A stretch of 5,963 bases of DNA, taken from assembly GCA_026193295.1 (NCBI GenBank), contig JAPHSB010000166.1, positions 1 through 5,963 on the forward strand, in the 5' to 3' direction. Under the pieces are notes generated by a model. That model did not search any database. It saw only the letters and a list, made by a program, of their open reading frames with translations, and was not told the origin of the DNA. Origin of the DNA: Lysobacterales bacterium (GTDB taxonomy: Bacteria > Pseudomonadota > Gammaproteobacteria > Xanthomonadales > SZUA-36). Of this stretch, positions 1 to 5,956 are shown piece by piece. Position 1 is the first letter of the stretch. Each line of letters begins with the position of its first letter. The translations under genes were made by a program, and so were the position numbers.

Positions 1-209
1 ATGACCTTGATGGCCGTGGTTTTGGCCAGACCGGGCGCGCCCTCCACCAGCAGGTGGCCGTTGCTGAGCAGGGCAATCAGCAGCCGCTCCATCAGCCGTT
101 GCTGGCCGATGATGAGCTCGTTCGCTGCCACGCTCAGCGCTTTGAAAGCCTGGTGCGCGCCCTGTTCCGATCCGGCAAGCGTGTCCTTTTTGTTCTCTGC
201 CTGTTCCAT
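1..209 (-). CDS. MoxR-family AAA+ ATPase, N-terminal part, cut by window edge
   Basis: Reading the minus strand from the ATG at 209-207 gives 69 codons with no stop before the window ends. After a variable polar N-terminus (about residues 1-30) comes the typical MoxR opening: IIGQQRLMERLLIALL (33-48), then NGHLLVEG (50-57) and the Walker A loop GAPGLAKT (57-64, Lys63). The G-x-P-G-x-A-K-T form of Walker A is characteristic of MoxR ATPases. Family knowledge: these cytoplasmic AAA+ proteins act as chaperone-like ATPases and are usually followed by genes for DUF58 and von Willebrand A domain proteins. Any such genes would lie to the left, outside the window. Walker B, sensor and arginine-finger residues cannot be seen. 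The start is supported by AGGA 7 nt upstream (213-220 region) and by the usual distance from start to Walker A. The family call is confident, but the subfamily and partner are unknown. Confidence 0.9.
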   Translation of the reverse strand, partial: MEQAENKKDTLAGSEQGAHQAFKALSVAANELIIGQQRLMERLLIALLSNGHLLVEGAPGLAKTTAIKV

Positions 210-270
210 GAATTAGTCCTGCCTCGTTTGCCGAGTATTCCGGTGCGGGGAGATTGAAGTTCAACCTTTT

Positions 271-300
271 ACCAGATGGAGCCAAAATGCCTAGTGTCAA
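271..300 (-). promoter_or_regulatory. Possible sigma70 promoter for the MoxR gene
   Basis: On the minus strand a perfect -35 hexamer TTGACA lies at 300-295, about 86 nt before the MoxR start codon. The best -10 at normal spacing is weak: TCTGGT at 276-271 with an 18-bp spacer, matching three of six consensus bases. The strong -35 with a poor -10 could mean an activator-dependent promoter or chance. Confidence 0.3.
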
Positions 301-313
301 TGGTCACGCCAGG

Positions 314-335
314 GCGCAACCCTTTACTCTTGCGC
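314..335. repeat. Inverted repeat in the gap between the exported-protein gene and the MoxR gene
   Basis: GCGCAA (314-319) and TTGCGC (330-335) form a perfect 6-bp stem around a 10-nt loop. The right arm is also part of a 10-bp palindrome TTGCGCGCAA (330-339). It lies about 60 nt after the stop of the upstream minus-strand gene and upstream of the TTGACA of the MoxR gene. It has no T-run on the minus strand, so it is a poor intrinsic terminator. It could be an operator or chance. Confidence 0.3.
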
Positions 336-393
336 GCAAACACTTAGCCCCGCCTCGTGGGCAGGAAATCATGGAGTGTATTCTTTCTCTCGT

Positions 394-810
394 CTATTCG
401 ACGTAGGGATGCGCCGTCATATGTTCCAGCTCGGTCGCCGTCAGAATGTCCACCAGCATGGTCAGAGCATGAATGCTCACCAGGGTTTCTGTGGGTGAAA
501 GCGCGGCGCCCCTCTTGGGGTCCAGCGCATCAAATCTGCCGTTCATGTACTGCATCAACTCGCGGACACTGGTGAGAAACTCTTTTCTCGCCAATGCAGC
601 TTCCGAAGCCTCCGCACCACAGGTATCGCAGAACCTGAGATACAGCTGGTCGAGCTCCTGCATCTTTTTTTCAACGAATTCGGTGTAGGCCGCCTCGTCG
701 TACATGACTGCGCCCATGGGTTCATCTGCTGCCTGGACCGTGGTGCCTGACAATGCAAGAACAAACAGTCCGCTCACCGCGGCGAGCCAGAGTTTGCGCC
801 TGGTCTTCAT
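394..810 (-). CDS. Small exported protein with a C-x2-C motif, function unknown
   Basis: The product is 138 residues starting at MKTRRK. Residues 1-27 form a classic Sec signal peptide: a basic n-region (KTRRK), a hydrophobic core (LWLAAVSGLFVLAL), and a VQA|A cleavage site after residue 27. The mature part is about 111 residues and probably periplasmic. It is largely helical in appearance, with charged helices around 40-60 (EFVEKKMQELDQLYLRF) and 67-93, and a more hydrophobic segment at 110-126. The only cysteines are the pair C61-D-T-C64, which could bind a metal or form a disulfide. There is no CXXCH haem motif and no thioredoxin-like fold signature that I can see. I do not recognise the family. 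The ATG at 810-808 is chosen because GAGGAG lies 7 nt upstream and the signal peptide starts here. The longer reading from a TTG at 840 would place the ribosome site inside the gene. It appears to be a single-gene unit with its own control region at 811-905. Confidence 0.8.
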   Translation of the reverse strand: MKTRRKLWLAAVSGLFVLALSGTTVQAADEPMGAVMYDEAAYTEFVEKKMQELDQLYLRFCDTCGAEASEAALARKEFLTSVRELMQYMNGRFDALDPKRGAALSPTETLVSIHALTMLVDILTATELEHMTAHPYVE

Positions 811-817
811 AGATCTT

Positions 818-823
818 CTCCTC
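818..823 (-). promoter_or_regulatory. Ribosome binding site deciding the start of the exported protein
   Basis: GAGGAG on the minus strand, 7 nt before the ATG at 810. It overlaps the alternative in-frame ATG at 825-823 and lies inside the longer TTG-initiated reading frame, so it favours 810 as the start. Confidence 0.75.
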
Positions 824-847
824 ATTGACTCGAACGCCAATACTTAT

Positions 848-876
848 TGCGTACTCGCATTCGCATAGACAGTCAA
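848..876 (-). promoter_or_regulatory. Candidate promoter of the exported-protein gene
   Basis: On the minus strand, TTGACT (876-871) is followed after 17 bp by TACGCA (853-848). The -35 is good (five of six bases) and the -10 is poor. This would start transcription near 841 and give a leader of about 30 nt that contains the GAGGAG site. The spacer holds a tandem repeat of TCGCAT (plus strand, 855-866). A weak -10 with a palindrome overlapping the -35 is typical of an activated promoter, but the -10 assignment is uncertain. Confidence 0.35.
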
Positions 877-892
877 TGATGTACATCATTGA
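873..892. promoter_or_regulatory. Perfect 20-bp palindrome, probable regulator binding site
   Basis: TCAATGATGTACATCATTGA reads identically on both strands. Its core ATGAT-N4-ATCAT has the same layout as the FNR/ANR/DNR consensus TTGAT-N4-ATCAA, with one symmetric mismatch per half-site. Its centre (between 882 and 883) would be at -41.5 from a start at 841, the class II activator position for CRP/FNR-family proteins. That a protein binds here is likely from the symmetry. The FNR-type identity is inference, and another dimeric regulator is possible. Confidence 0.6.
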
Positions 893-904
893 TTTAATTA
901 TCAA
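889..904. repeat. Second, imperfect AT-rich dyad overlapping the palindrome
   Basis: TTGAT (889-893) and ATCAA (900-904) are perfect inverted half-sites separated by six bases. Symmetry holds for 14 of 16 positions. It shares the bases TTGA with the right end of the 20-bp palindrome. The half-sites match the FNR consensus exactly but the spacing is 6 instead of 4, so it may be a secondary site for the same or another regulator. Confidence 0.4.
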
Positions 905-907
905 TTA

Positions 908-928
908 ATTCAGATATTCCGCCTGAAT
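908..928. repeat. Small inverted repeat upstream of the palindrome cluster
   Basis: ATTCAG (908-913) and CTGAAT (923-928) form a perfect 6-bp inverted repeat with a 9-bp centre. It is the third dyad within 56 bp, in the region between the end of priA and the exported-protein gene. No function can be assigned. Confidence 0.3.
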
Positions 929-982
929 CATTACCAGGGGACAGACCAGGATCCGAGTGTAGCCGGGCGTTTGTGATCACAT

Positions 983-1007
983 GGGCCCACCGTCGGTAGA
1001 TGGCCCC
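983..1007 (-). terminator. Weak hairpin just after the priA stop
   Basis: On the minus strand, GGGGCCA and TGGGCCC pair over seven positions with one G-G mismatch around an 11-nt loop, starting 3 nt after the priA stop codon. No T-run follows, so it is not a canonical intrinsic terminator. It could stabilise the 3' end or aid termination. Confidence 0.3.
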
Positions 1008-1010
1008 GGC

Positions 1011-3188
1011 TTACAACTCCTGCGGATCGAGGTCGATGGCCCAACGCGCCTTGCGTCCGGATTTCAACTCACGCAGGCACGGGAGCCAGGGATCGATTTG
1101 CCCGTGGAGTTCGCTGCGGCTGGCTGCCTGCAAAACCAGGTACATGCGCGAACGCCCGCCCAGCCGCTCCATGATGGCCGGCATCGGGCCGAACAAGCGT
1201 GTTCCACCCGGGGGAAAGAGCGCGGCGGCTTCCTCGAGAAAGCGCTCGACCGAGCCGCGGTCGTGCGCATCGGCCCGCAGCAGGGCCTGGTAACCGGCCG
1301 GCGGCAGGCCGGCGAGCCGCCGTTCCTCCAGCAGCCAGCGGGCGTAGTCTTCGTAACCCTTGCTCAACAGGAGGTCCAGCGCCGGGTGTTCGGGGTGCAG
1401 GGTCTGCAGGATGACGGTACCCGGCTTGTCACTGCGCCCGGCCCGGCCCGCCACCTGCTGAATCGTCTGCCCCATGCGCTCGAGGGCCCGATAGTCAGCG
1501 CTGTACAGGGCCTGGTCGATGTTCACAATCACCACCAATGTCATGCCCGGAAAGTGGTGACCCTTGGCCAGCATTTGTGTGCCCACCAACAGGCAGGGGT
1601 GGCCCCGGCGCACCTCCTCGATATGTTGGTCCAATATGCCCTTGCGCGCGGTGGCGTCGCGATCGAAGCGTAGAATGGGTACGTCCGGGAAGCGGCGTTC
1701 CAGCACCTCCTCCAACTGCTGGGTTCCTTCACCCGCCCCCACCAGAGCGTCGGCCTGGCAGTCCGGGCATAAACGGGGTGCGCGACGCTGACTGCCGCAG
1801 TGATGGCAAACCAGGCGTCCCGCCGAGCGGTGCCAGGTCAGGTTGGCGTCGCACCGTTCGCAGCTGCCATGCCAGCCGCAGGACTGGCACATCAACACCG
1901 GTGCGTAGCCACGCCGGTTGAGAAACACCATCGCCTGCTCGCCACGCTCCAGTGTCTCGGCGATGGCGTCCAGGGCCGTCACGGCCAGCCCCCCGACGAT
2001 GTCCTGCTGCCGCACATCCAGGACCCGCCAGGACGGCAGCGCGGCCTGCGTGGCGCGTTCGCGCAGGCGGTGCCAGGCATAACGGCCTTCGCTGGCATTA
2101 TTGATGGACTCCAGCGAGGGCGTCGCACTGCCCAGCAGGACCGGAATCTGCAGCTCCGCCGCCCGCTTTACCGCTACATCCCGAGCCGAATAACGGAATC
2201 CGTCCTGTTGCTTGAACGAAGCGTCATGTTCCTCGTCGAGGATGATCAGCTGCAGGCGGGGCATCGGCGTGAACAGCGCCGAACGCGTGCCCACCACCAG
2301 CGCCGCCCGCCCTGAACCTGCCGCGCTCCAGGCTTCCAGCCGCTCACCGGCAGCCAGCCCGGAGTGAATCACCGCCGGCTCGAATCCAAGTCGATGCCGG
2401 AAACGCCGCAACAACTGCGGAGTCAGGCCGATCTCAGGCACCAGCACCAGCGCCTTGCCACCTCTTTGCAACACCGATTCGAGCAGGCACAGGTATACCT
2501 CGGTCTTGCCGCTGCCAGTAATGCCATCCAGCAGGTGACAGCGGAAGCGCCCAAAATCGGCCAGTACCGCAGCGACGGCCTCGTCCTGGTCGCGGGTCAG
2601 GGTCGGGCCGGATACCGGGTGGGGCTGATCCGGTGGCGCCGGTTCGCTGATAACCCAGCCATTCTCCGCAAGGATGGCAAGGGTCTTGCGCCATTGGCTG
2701 CCGATCGGTGTCAGCGCTTCGTCGCGGCACGGACCGTCGGCGAGGACGGCCAGCATCTGGTGCTGGACCGGCGCCCGACCTGGCCCTCGCTGCAGCCGTT
2801 CGCGGCCGGCGGCGGTCAGCAGATAGCGTTGCGGGGGGATGGGCAGCGTGGCCGTGGCGTTGCGCAACGCCGGCGGCAGCGCGCCGACCACGACTTCACC
2901 CGGGGCATGTTTGTAGTACTGCCAACACCAGCGCAGGAGGCTCAGCAGACCTGCATCCAGGATGGGTTGGCCCGCATCCAAAGCCTCGATAACCGGCAGC
3001 AGCCGGCCGGCGGCCACTGCGCTGCGGTCGCTGAGTGATATCACCACACCCACCAACTTACGGCGCCCCAGCGGCACCAGGACGCGCGAACCGGGTGCCG
3101 GCAGCGGACCGTTTTGGGGCGGCAAATAGTCAAACAGCTGCGGCAGGGGAACCGGCAAAGCGACCTGGACGAAGCACGTGTTGCTCAT
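1011..3188 (-). CDS. priA: Primosomal protein N' (replication restart helicase PriA)
   Basis: This 725-residue protein is close to the E. coli PriA length (732). PriA is a 3'-5' superfamily 2 DNA helicase that binds stalled forks and D-loops and loads the replisome through PriB/DnaT. The N-terminal fork-binding domain covers about 1-105 ([16 protein letters not shown]), followed by a winged-helix region to about 195. Helicase lobe 1 shows Walker A GITGSGKT (222-229, Lys228), TRSALF (301-306), DEEH (318-321) and GSATPS (353-358). Lobe 2 carries eight zinc-binding cysteines in four C-x2-C pairs (434/437, 443/446, 461/464, 474/477), then [12 protein letters not shown] (536-547) and QVAGRAGR (578-585). 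The C-terminal domain ends in DLDPQEL, like other PriA proteins. All key residues are present. The ATG start matches the family N-terminus, but no Shine-Dalgarno precedes it; instead a promoter -10 lies immediately upstream. It is divergent from mscL. Confidence 0.98.
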   Translation of the reverse strand: MSNTCFVQVALPVPLPQLFDYLPPQNGPLPAPGSRVLVPLGRRKLVGVVISLSDRSAVAAGRLLPVIEALDAGQPILDAGLLSLLRWCWQYYKHAPGEVVVGALPPALRNATATLPIPPQRYLLTAAGRERLQRGPGRAPVQHQMLAVLADGPCRDEALTPIGSQWRKTLAILAENGWVISEPAPPDQPHPVSGPTLTRDQDEAVAAVLADFGRFRCHLLDGITGSGKTEVYLCLLESVLQRGGKALVLVPEIGLTPQLLRRFRHRLGFEPAVIHSGLAAGERLEAWSAAGSGRAALVVGTRSALFTPMPRLQLIILDEEHDASFKQQDGFRYSARDVAVKRAAELQIPVLLGSATPSLESINNASEGRYAWHRLRERATQAALPSWRVLDVRQQDIVGGLAVTALDAIAETLERGEQAMVFLNRRGYAPVLMCQSCGWHGSCERCDANLTWHRSAGRLVCHHCGSQRRAPRLCPDCQADALVGAGEGTQQLEEVLERRFPDVPILRFDRDATARKGILDQHIEEVRRGHPCLLVGTQMLAKGHHFPGMTLVVIVNIDQALYSADYRALERMGQTIQQVAGRAGRSDKPGTVILQTLHPEHPALDLLLSKGYEDYARWLLEERRLAGLPPAGYQALLRADAHDRGSVERFLEEAAALFPPGGTRLFGPMPAIMERLGGRSRMYLVLQAASRSELHGQIDPWLPCLRELKSGRKARWAIDLDPQEL

Positions 3189-3196
3189 AGCGCAGG

Positions 3197-3205
3197 ATTC
3201 TATCA
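3197..3205 (-). promoter_or_regulatory. Extended -10 promoter immediately before priA
   Basis: On the minus strand TGATAGAAT (3205-3197) fits an extended -10 (TG-n-TATAAT) with one mismatch. Only 8 nt separate it from the priA ATG, so a transcript would start within a few bases of the start codon. No good -35 is found 17 bp upstream, as is common for extended -10 promoters. Together with the missing ribosome site this suggests a leaderless message. Confidence 0.5.
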
Positions 3206-3247
3206 GCAGCAGCGGACGGCAGCCCGCTCAGCAGGGCGCGAATCCGG

Positions 3248-3253
3248 TATCAT
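3248..3253 (+). promoter_or_regulatory. Possible -10 element of the mscL promoter
   Basis: TATCAT matches the -10 consensus in five of six bases and would start transcription near 3260, leaving a leader of about 34 nt before mscL. The sequence 17 bp upstream (CGCTCA) is a poor -35, so the call is weak. It is the best candidate in the short divergent region. Confidence 0.3.
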
Positions 3254-3282
3254 GAGAACGCTTGGAATAACACAGCAAAAAG

Positions 3283-3287
3283 AGGAG
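3283..3287 (+). promoter_or_regulatory. Ribosome binding site of mscL
   Basis: AGGAG lies 6 nt before the ATG at 3294. It selects this start over the in-frame ATGs at 3300 and 3303 and over the longer open frame reaching upstream into priA. Confidence 0.8.
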
Positions 3288-3293
3288 AGAGCA

Positions 3294-3695
3294 ATGAGCA
3301 TGATGAGCGAGTTTCGCGATTTCGCGATGCGTGGAAACGTGGTGGACATGGCCGTGGGTATCGTCATCGGCGGCGCCTTCGGCAAGATTGTTTCATCTTT
3401 TGTCAGCGACGTGCTGATGCCTCCCATCGGCATGGCGCTCGGCGGCGTGGACTTCAGCAACCTGGCGGTCACGCTGAAGGAGGCCAGCGGAGACGTAGCC
3501 GCGGTAACGCTCAACTACGGGTCGTTCATCCAGACCGTTGTCGACTTTGTCATCATCGCCTTCGCCATCTTCATGGTGATCAAGGCCATGAACTCTCTGA
3601 AAAAGAAGGAAGAGGCAGCGCCTCCGGCACCACCCAAGCCAACCGCCGAGGAAACCCTGCTCACGGAAATCCGCGACCTGTTGAAGAAAGACTGA
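3294..3695 (+). CDS. mscL: Large-conductance mechanosensitive channel
   Basis: The product is 133 residues; E. coli MscL has 136. MscL is a homopentameric inner-membrane pore that opens under membrane tension and releases solutes during osmotic downshock. The N-terminal amphipathic helix [14 protein letters not shown] (5-18) leads into TM1 (about 16-45), which has the gate glycines 22, 26 and 30 and the conserved VLMPPIG (40-46). The periplasmic loop spans about 50-75 and TM2 ([20 protein letters not shown]) spans 78-97. A charged KKKEE stretch, a proline-rich linker (108-116) and the cytoplasmic bundle helix [13 protein letters not shown] (120-132) follow. At the hydrophobic lock, E. coli Leu19 and Val23 are Met19 and Ile23 here, which are conservative changes. 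The start is set by AGGAG 6 nt upstream and by alignment with the E. coli N-terminus. It is convergent with prc and they share a hairpin terminator. Confidence 0.98.
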   Translation: MSMMSEFRDFAMRGNVVDMAVGIVIGGAFGKIVSSFVSDVLMPPIGMALGGVDFSNLAVTLKEASGDVAAVTLNYGSFIQTVVDFVIIAFAIFMVIKAMNSLKKKEEAAPPAPPKPTAEETLLTEIRDLLKKD

Positions 3696-3703
3696 GTGCA
3701 AAT

Positions 3704-3733
3704 GGAAAAGCCGGCCCGAGCGCCGGCTTCTCC
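3704..3733. terminator. Bidirectional intrinsic terminator between mscL and prc
   Basis: GGAAAAGCCGGC (3704-3715) pairs with GCCGGCTTCTCC (3722-3733) over 12 positions around a 6-nt loop. On the plus strand there is one A-C mismatch at 3707/3730. On the minus strand the same position is a G-U wobble, so the prc transcript forms a full stem whose 3' arm ends in CTTTTCC. It lies 8 nt after the mscL stop and 22 nt after the prc stop, as expected for a terminator shared by convergent genes. Confidence 0.8.
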
Positions 3734-3755
3734 TTGACCGCTGCTGGCGGCTGGA

Positions 3756-5942
3756 TCAGTTGAGGACCGGGTCCGGTTTTGGTTGTTGCGGTGATTTCTC
3801 GCTGATCTGAGCGAACTGCTGCTCCAGCAGGTCGCCGTCGGACTCCAATTCCACCATGTCGGATACGATGCGCGCGGCCTCGCGCAGTAACAGGTCAGGA
3901 CCTGCCTGCTCGTCTTCACCTTCGGCCCCTTCACTTTCGTCAGTAGCCTCAACGGCTTCGACGTCCGGGCCGTTGACGAGTAGGTCGTCCTTCGCCAGCA
4001 AGGGACCCCCGGGGTCCCGCTGCTCTTTGCGCTGCGCCCGCTTTTCTTCGGCTTCCTTCATTTTCTCGCGACCAACCGACTCCAGCAGCGAAACGCTCTT
4101 TTCATTGGAATGCTGGTTGAAATCATCGATGTCGTTGAGTAGCCAGTCGAACTCCTGGTCACCAGCCATGCGGCCCTGGTAGCGGCTGTCGGCCACGACG
4201 ACCAAGCGGCTCAGGTCACCGCTGGGATCAAAACGGGCTGCGTCAATACTGGTCCATGGCAAGGCGTTGTCCAGCGAACGCTCACCATAGTCCGCCGGGT
4301 CTCCGGCCGAGGGGAAGCGGATGTCGGGGACTACGCCCTTGTTCTGGGTGGACCCGCCATTGACGCGAAAGAACTGCGCCATGGTGATCTTCAGCTGGCC
4401 CATGCCGGGCTTGTCCGAAGGCGCATAGTCGTCGAGATCCAGCAGGCTCTGAACCGTTCCTTTGCCAAAGGTGGTTTCGCCGATCACCACGCCTCTGCCA
4501 TAGTCCTGGATGGCGGCCGCGAAAATTTCGGAGGCCGACGCGCTGTAGCGGTTGACCAGCACCGCCAACGGGCCGTCCCATGCCATGCCCGAGTCGGTGT
4601 CTTCCTCGAGCGAGATGCGGCCGCTGGAGTTGCGCACCTGCACCACCGGCCCCTTGTCGATAAACAGGCCGGTCAGCGTGGTGGCTTCAAGCAGGGATCC
4701 GCCGCCGTTGTTGCGAAGATCCACGACGATGCCTTTGACACCTTTCTCTTTCAGCTCGCCAATCAGGCGCTGCACGTCACGGGTGCTGGAGCGGTAATCC
4801 GGAAGATTTTGCGCGCGGCCGTTGAAGTCGAGATAAAAGACCGGCAAGTCGATTACGCCGATTTTCACGGTTTCACCCTCGCCGTCCCCAACAGGAACAT
4901 CAATGATTTCGCTCTTGGCGGCCTGCTCTTCGAGCTTCACCTCGTTGCGCACAATGTCGATTACGTGGCTTGGCCCGCTGATGCTGGCGTCCTCCGGAAG
5001 CACATCCAACCGAACCACCGTGTCCTTGGGGCCGCGGATCAGATCGACGACATCATCGATGCGCCAGCCGATCACATCGACCATCTTGCCGTCGTTGCCC
5101 TGGCCCACCGCGGTGATGCGATCGCCCGCCTTGAGCCGCCCGTCCTGGTCGGCGGGCCCACCCGGAACGATGCTCGAGATCACCGTGTACTCATTTTCGC
5201 GGCCGAGCAGTGCGCCGATACCCTCGAGCGACAGTTTCATAGAGATCTCGAAGTTCTCCGAGCTGCGCGGCGACAGGTAAGCGGTATGTGGTTCGATCGA
5301 CTGGGCGAAGGCGTTCATGAAGAACTGGAACACGTCTTCGTTGTTCAGTTCGTGGATGCGGCGCTCCTGGTCTTGATAGCGCTCATTCAGCGTCTGCACG
5401 ATGGCCTCGGGCTCCTTGTCGGTCAACAGCAACCGCAGGTAGTCGTTCTTCACCCGCTTGCGCCACAACTCGTCCAGTTCGGCACTGTCCGCCGCCCAGG
5501 GCTCGCCCTCGCGATCGTACTGATAATATTCGTCAATCGTGAAATCGAAGGGCTGCTGGACGCGCTTGCGGGCATAGTCGATCCGCTGCTGGACCCGCTC
5601 CGCATACACGTTAAACATCTCGTAGGCCGACAGCAGATCAGAGTGGCGCAGCGCGTCATCCATGCCAGTCCGGTAACGCTCGAAGCTCTCGATGTCGCCC
5701 GCCAGGAAGTAAATCCGGTTGGGGTCGAGCAGTTCCAGGTAGCTGTCGAAAATCTCGCTGGACAATTCATCGTCCAGCCGGGTGCGCTTGTAGTGGTAGT
5801 TGGTCAGGAAGCGCGTCGCGATGCTGCTGGCATAGCGCTGATCCATGTCGGGCTCGAGCTTGAGCGCCTCGTGGGAATCCACGGCCGCGTAAGCGGTACA
5901 CGCAGCCAGCAGGAAAATGGCAAAAATCGTGAAGCGTCTCAC
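3756..5942 (-). CDS. prc: Tail-specific (carboxy-terminal processing) periplasmic protease
   Basis: This 728-residue S41-family protease is longer than E. coli Prc/Tsp (682). The family degrades or trims periplasmic proteins by their C-termini; in E. coli it matures FtsI and turns over MepS with NlpI. The N-terminal helical region covers about 36-230 and contains SIEPHTAYLSPR (215-226). A PDZ domain spans about 238-325 (LSLEGIGALL; GGPADQDGRLKAGDRI). The catalytic core has VDLRNNGGGSLLEA (407-420), Ser469 in SASASEIFAA, Asp480, and Lys494 in TFGKGTVQ. The Ser-Asp-Lys spacings (11 and 25) equal those of E. coli S452/D463/K477. RVNGGSTQNKGVVPDI (526-541) ends the core. The C-terminal helical region includes a K/E/R-rich stretch (625-643) and an acidic linker (about 656-682). 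The start is GTG, with GGAGAG 8 nt upstream. Residues 1-19 are a signal peptide (AYA|A), but LAAC (12-15) also fits a lipobox. Confidence 0.97.
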   Translation of the reverse strand: MRRFTIFAIFLLAACTAYAAVDSHEALKLEPDMDQRYASSIATRFLTNYHYKRTRLDDELSSEIFDSYLELLDPNRIYFLAGDIESFERYRTGMDDALRHSDLLSAYEMFNVYAERVQQRIDYARKRVQQPFDFTIDEYYQYDREGEPWAADSAELDELWRKRVKNDYLRLLLTDKEPEAIVQTLNERYQDQERRIHELNNEDVFQFFMNAFAQSIEPHTAYLSPRSSENFEISMKLSLEGIGALLGRENEYTVISSIVPGGPADQDGRLKAGDRITAVGQGNDGKMVDVIGWRIDDVVDLIRGPKDTVVRLDVLPEDASISGPSHVIDIVRNEVKLEEQAAKSEIIDVPVGDGEGETVKIGVIDLPVFYLDFNGRAQNLPDYRSSTRDVQRLIGELKEKGVKGIVVDLRNNGGGSLLEATTLTGLFIDKGPVVQVRNSSGRISLEEDTDSGMAWDGPLAVLVNRYSASASEIFAAAIQDYGRGVVIGETTFGKGTVQSLLDLDDYAPSDKPGMGQLKITMAQFFRVNGGSTQNKGVVPDIRFPSAGDPADYGERSLDNALPWTSIDAARFDPSGDLSRLVVVADSRYQGRMAGDQEFDWLLNDIDDFNQHSNEKSVSLLESVGREKMKEAEEKRAQRKEQRDPGGPLLAKDDLLVNGPDVEAVEATDESEGAEGEDEQAGPDLLLREAARIVSDMVELESDGDLLEQQFAQISEKSPQQPKPDPVLN

Positions 5943-5950
5943 CTGTTCAA

Positions 5951-5956
5951 CTCTCC
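5951..5956 (-). promoter_or_regulatory. Ribosome binding site of prc
   Basis: GGAGAG on the minus strand, 8 nt before the GTG at 5942-5940. It supports a GTG start, with the signal peptide beginning directly there. A run of seven T residues precedes it at the window edge. The prc promoter is outside the window. Confidence 0.65.

Noticed and set aside
1..216. 71-codon plus-strand open frame at the left edge
   Set aside because: It is the antisense shadow of the MoxR N-terminus, whose Walker A motif is unmistakable on the minus strand.
811..840. Longer start (TTG at 840) for the exported protein
   Set aside because: It would add ten residues before a normal signal peptide and place the GAGGAG site inside the gene.
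873..892. Palindrome as a Fur box
   Set aside because: AATGAT and ATCATT occur, but Fur sites have these arms separated by one base, not four, and the flanks do not match.
722..904. 60-codon minus-strand frame overlapping the exported-protein gene
   Set aside because: It is out of frame with the signal-peptide gene, has no ribosome site, and its first part is the AT-rich palindrome region. The overlapping frame has a clear signal peptide and start signals.
972..981. TGTGATCACA palindrome as a CRP site
   Set aside because: The half-sites TGTGA and TCACA are adjacent. A CRP site needs six bases between them, and the position after the priA stop has no matching promoter.
981..1673. Long plus-strand open frame (230 codons) and others opposite priA
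   Set aside because: They are GC-rich antisense shadows. The minus strand encodes a complete PriA with all motifs.
3114..3293. Upstream extension of the mscL frame into priA
   Set aside because: The open frame continues upstream by chance. The ribosome site and the E. coli alignment place the start at 3294.
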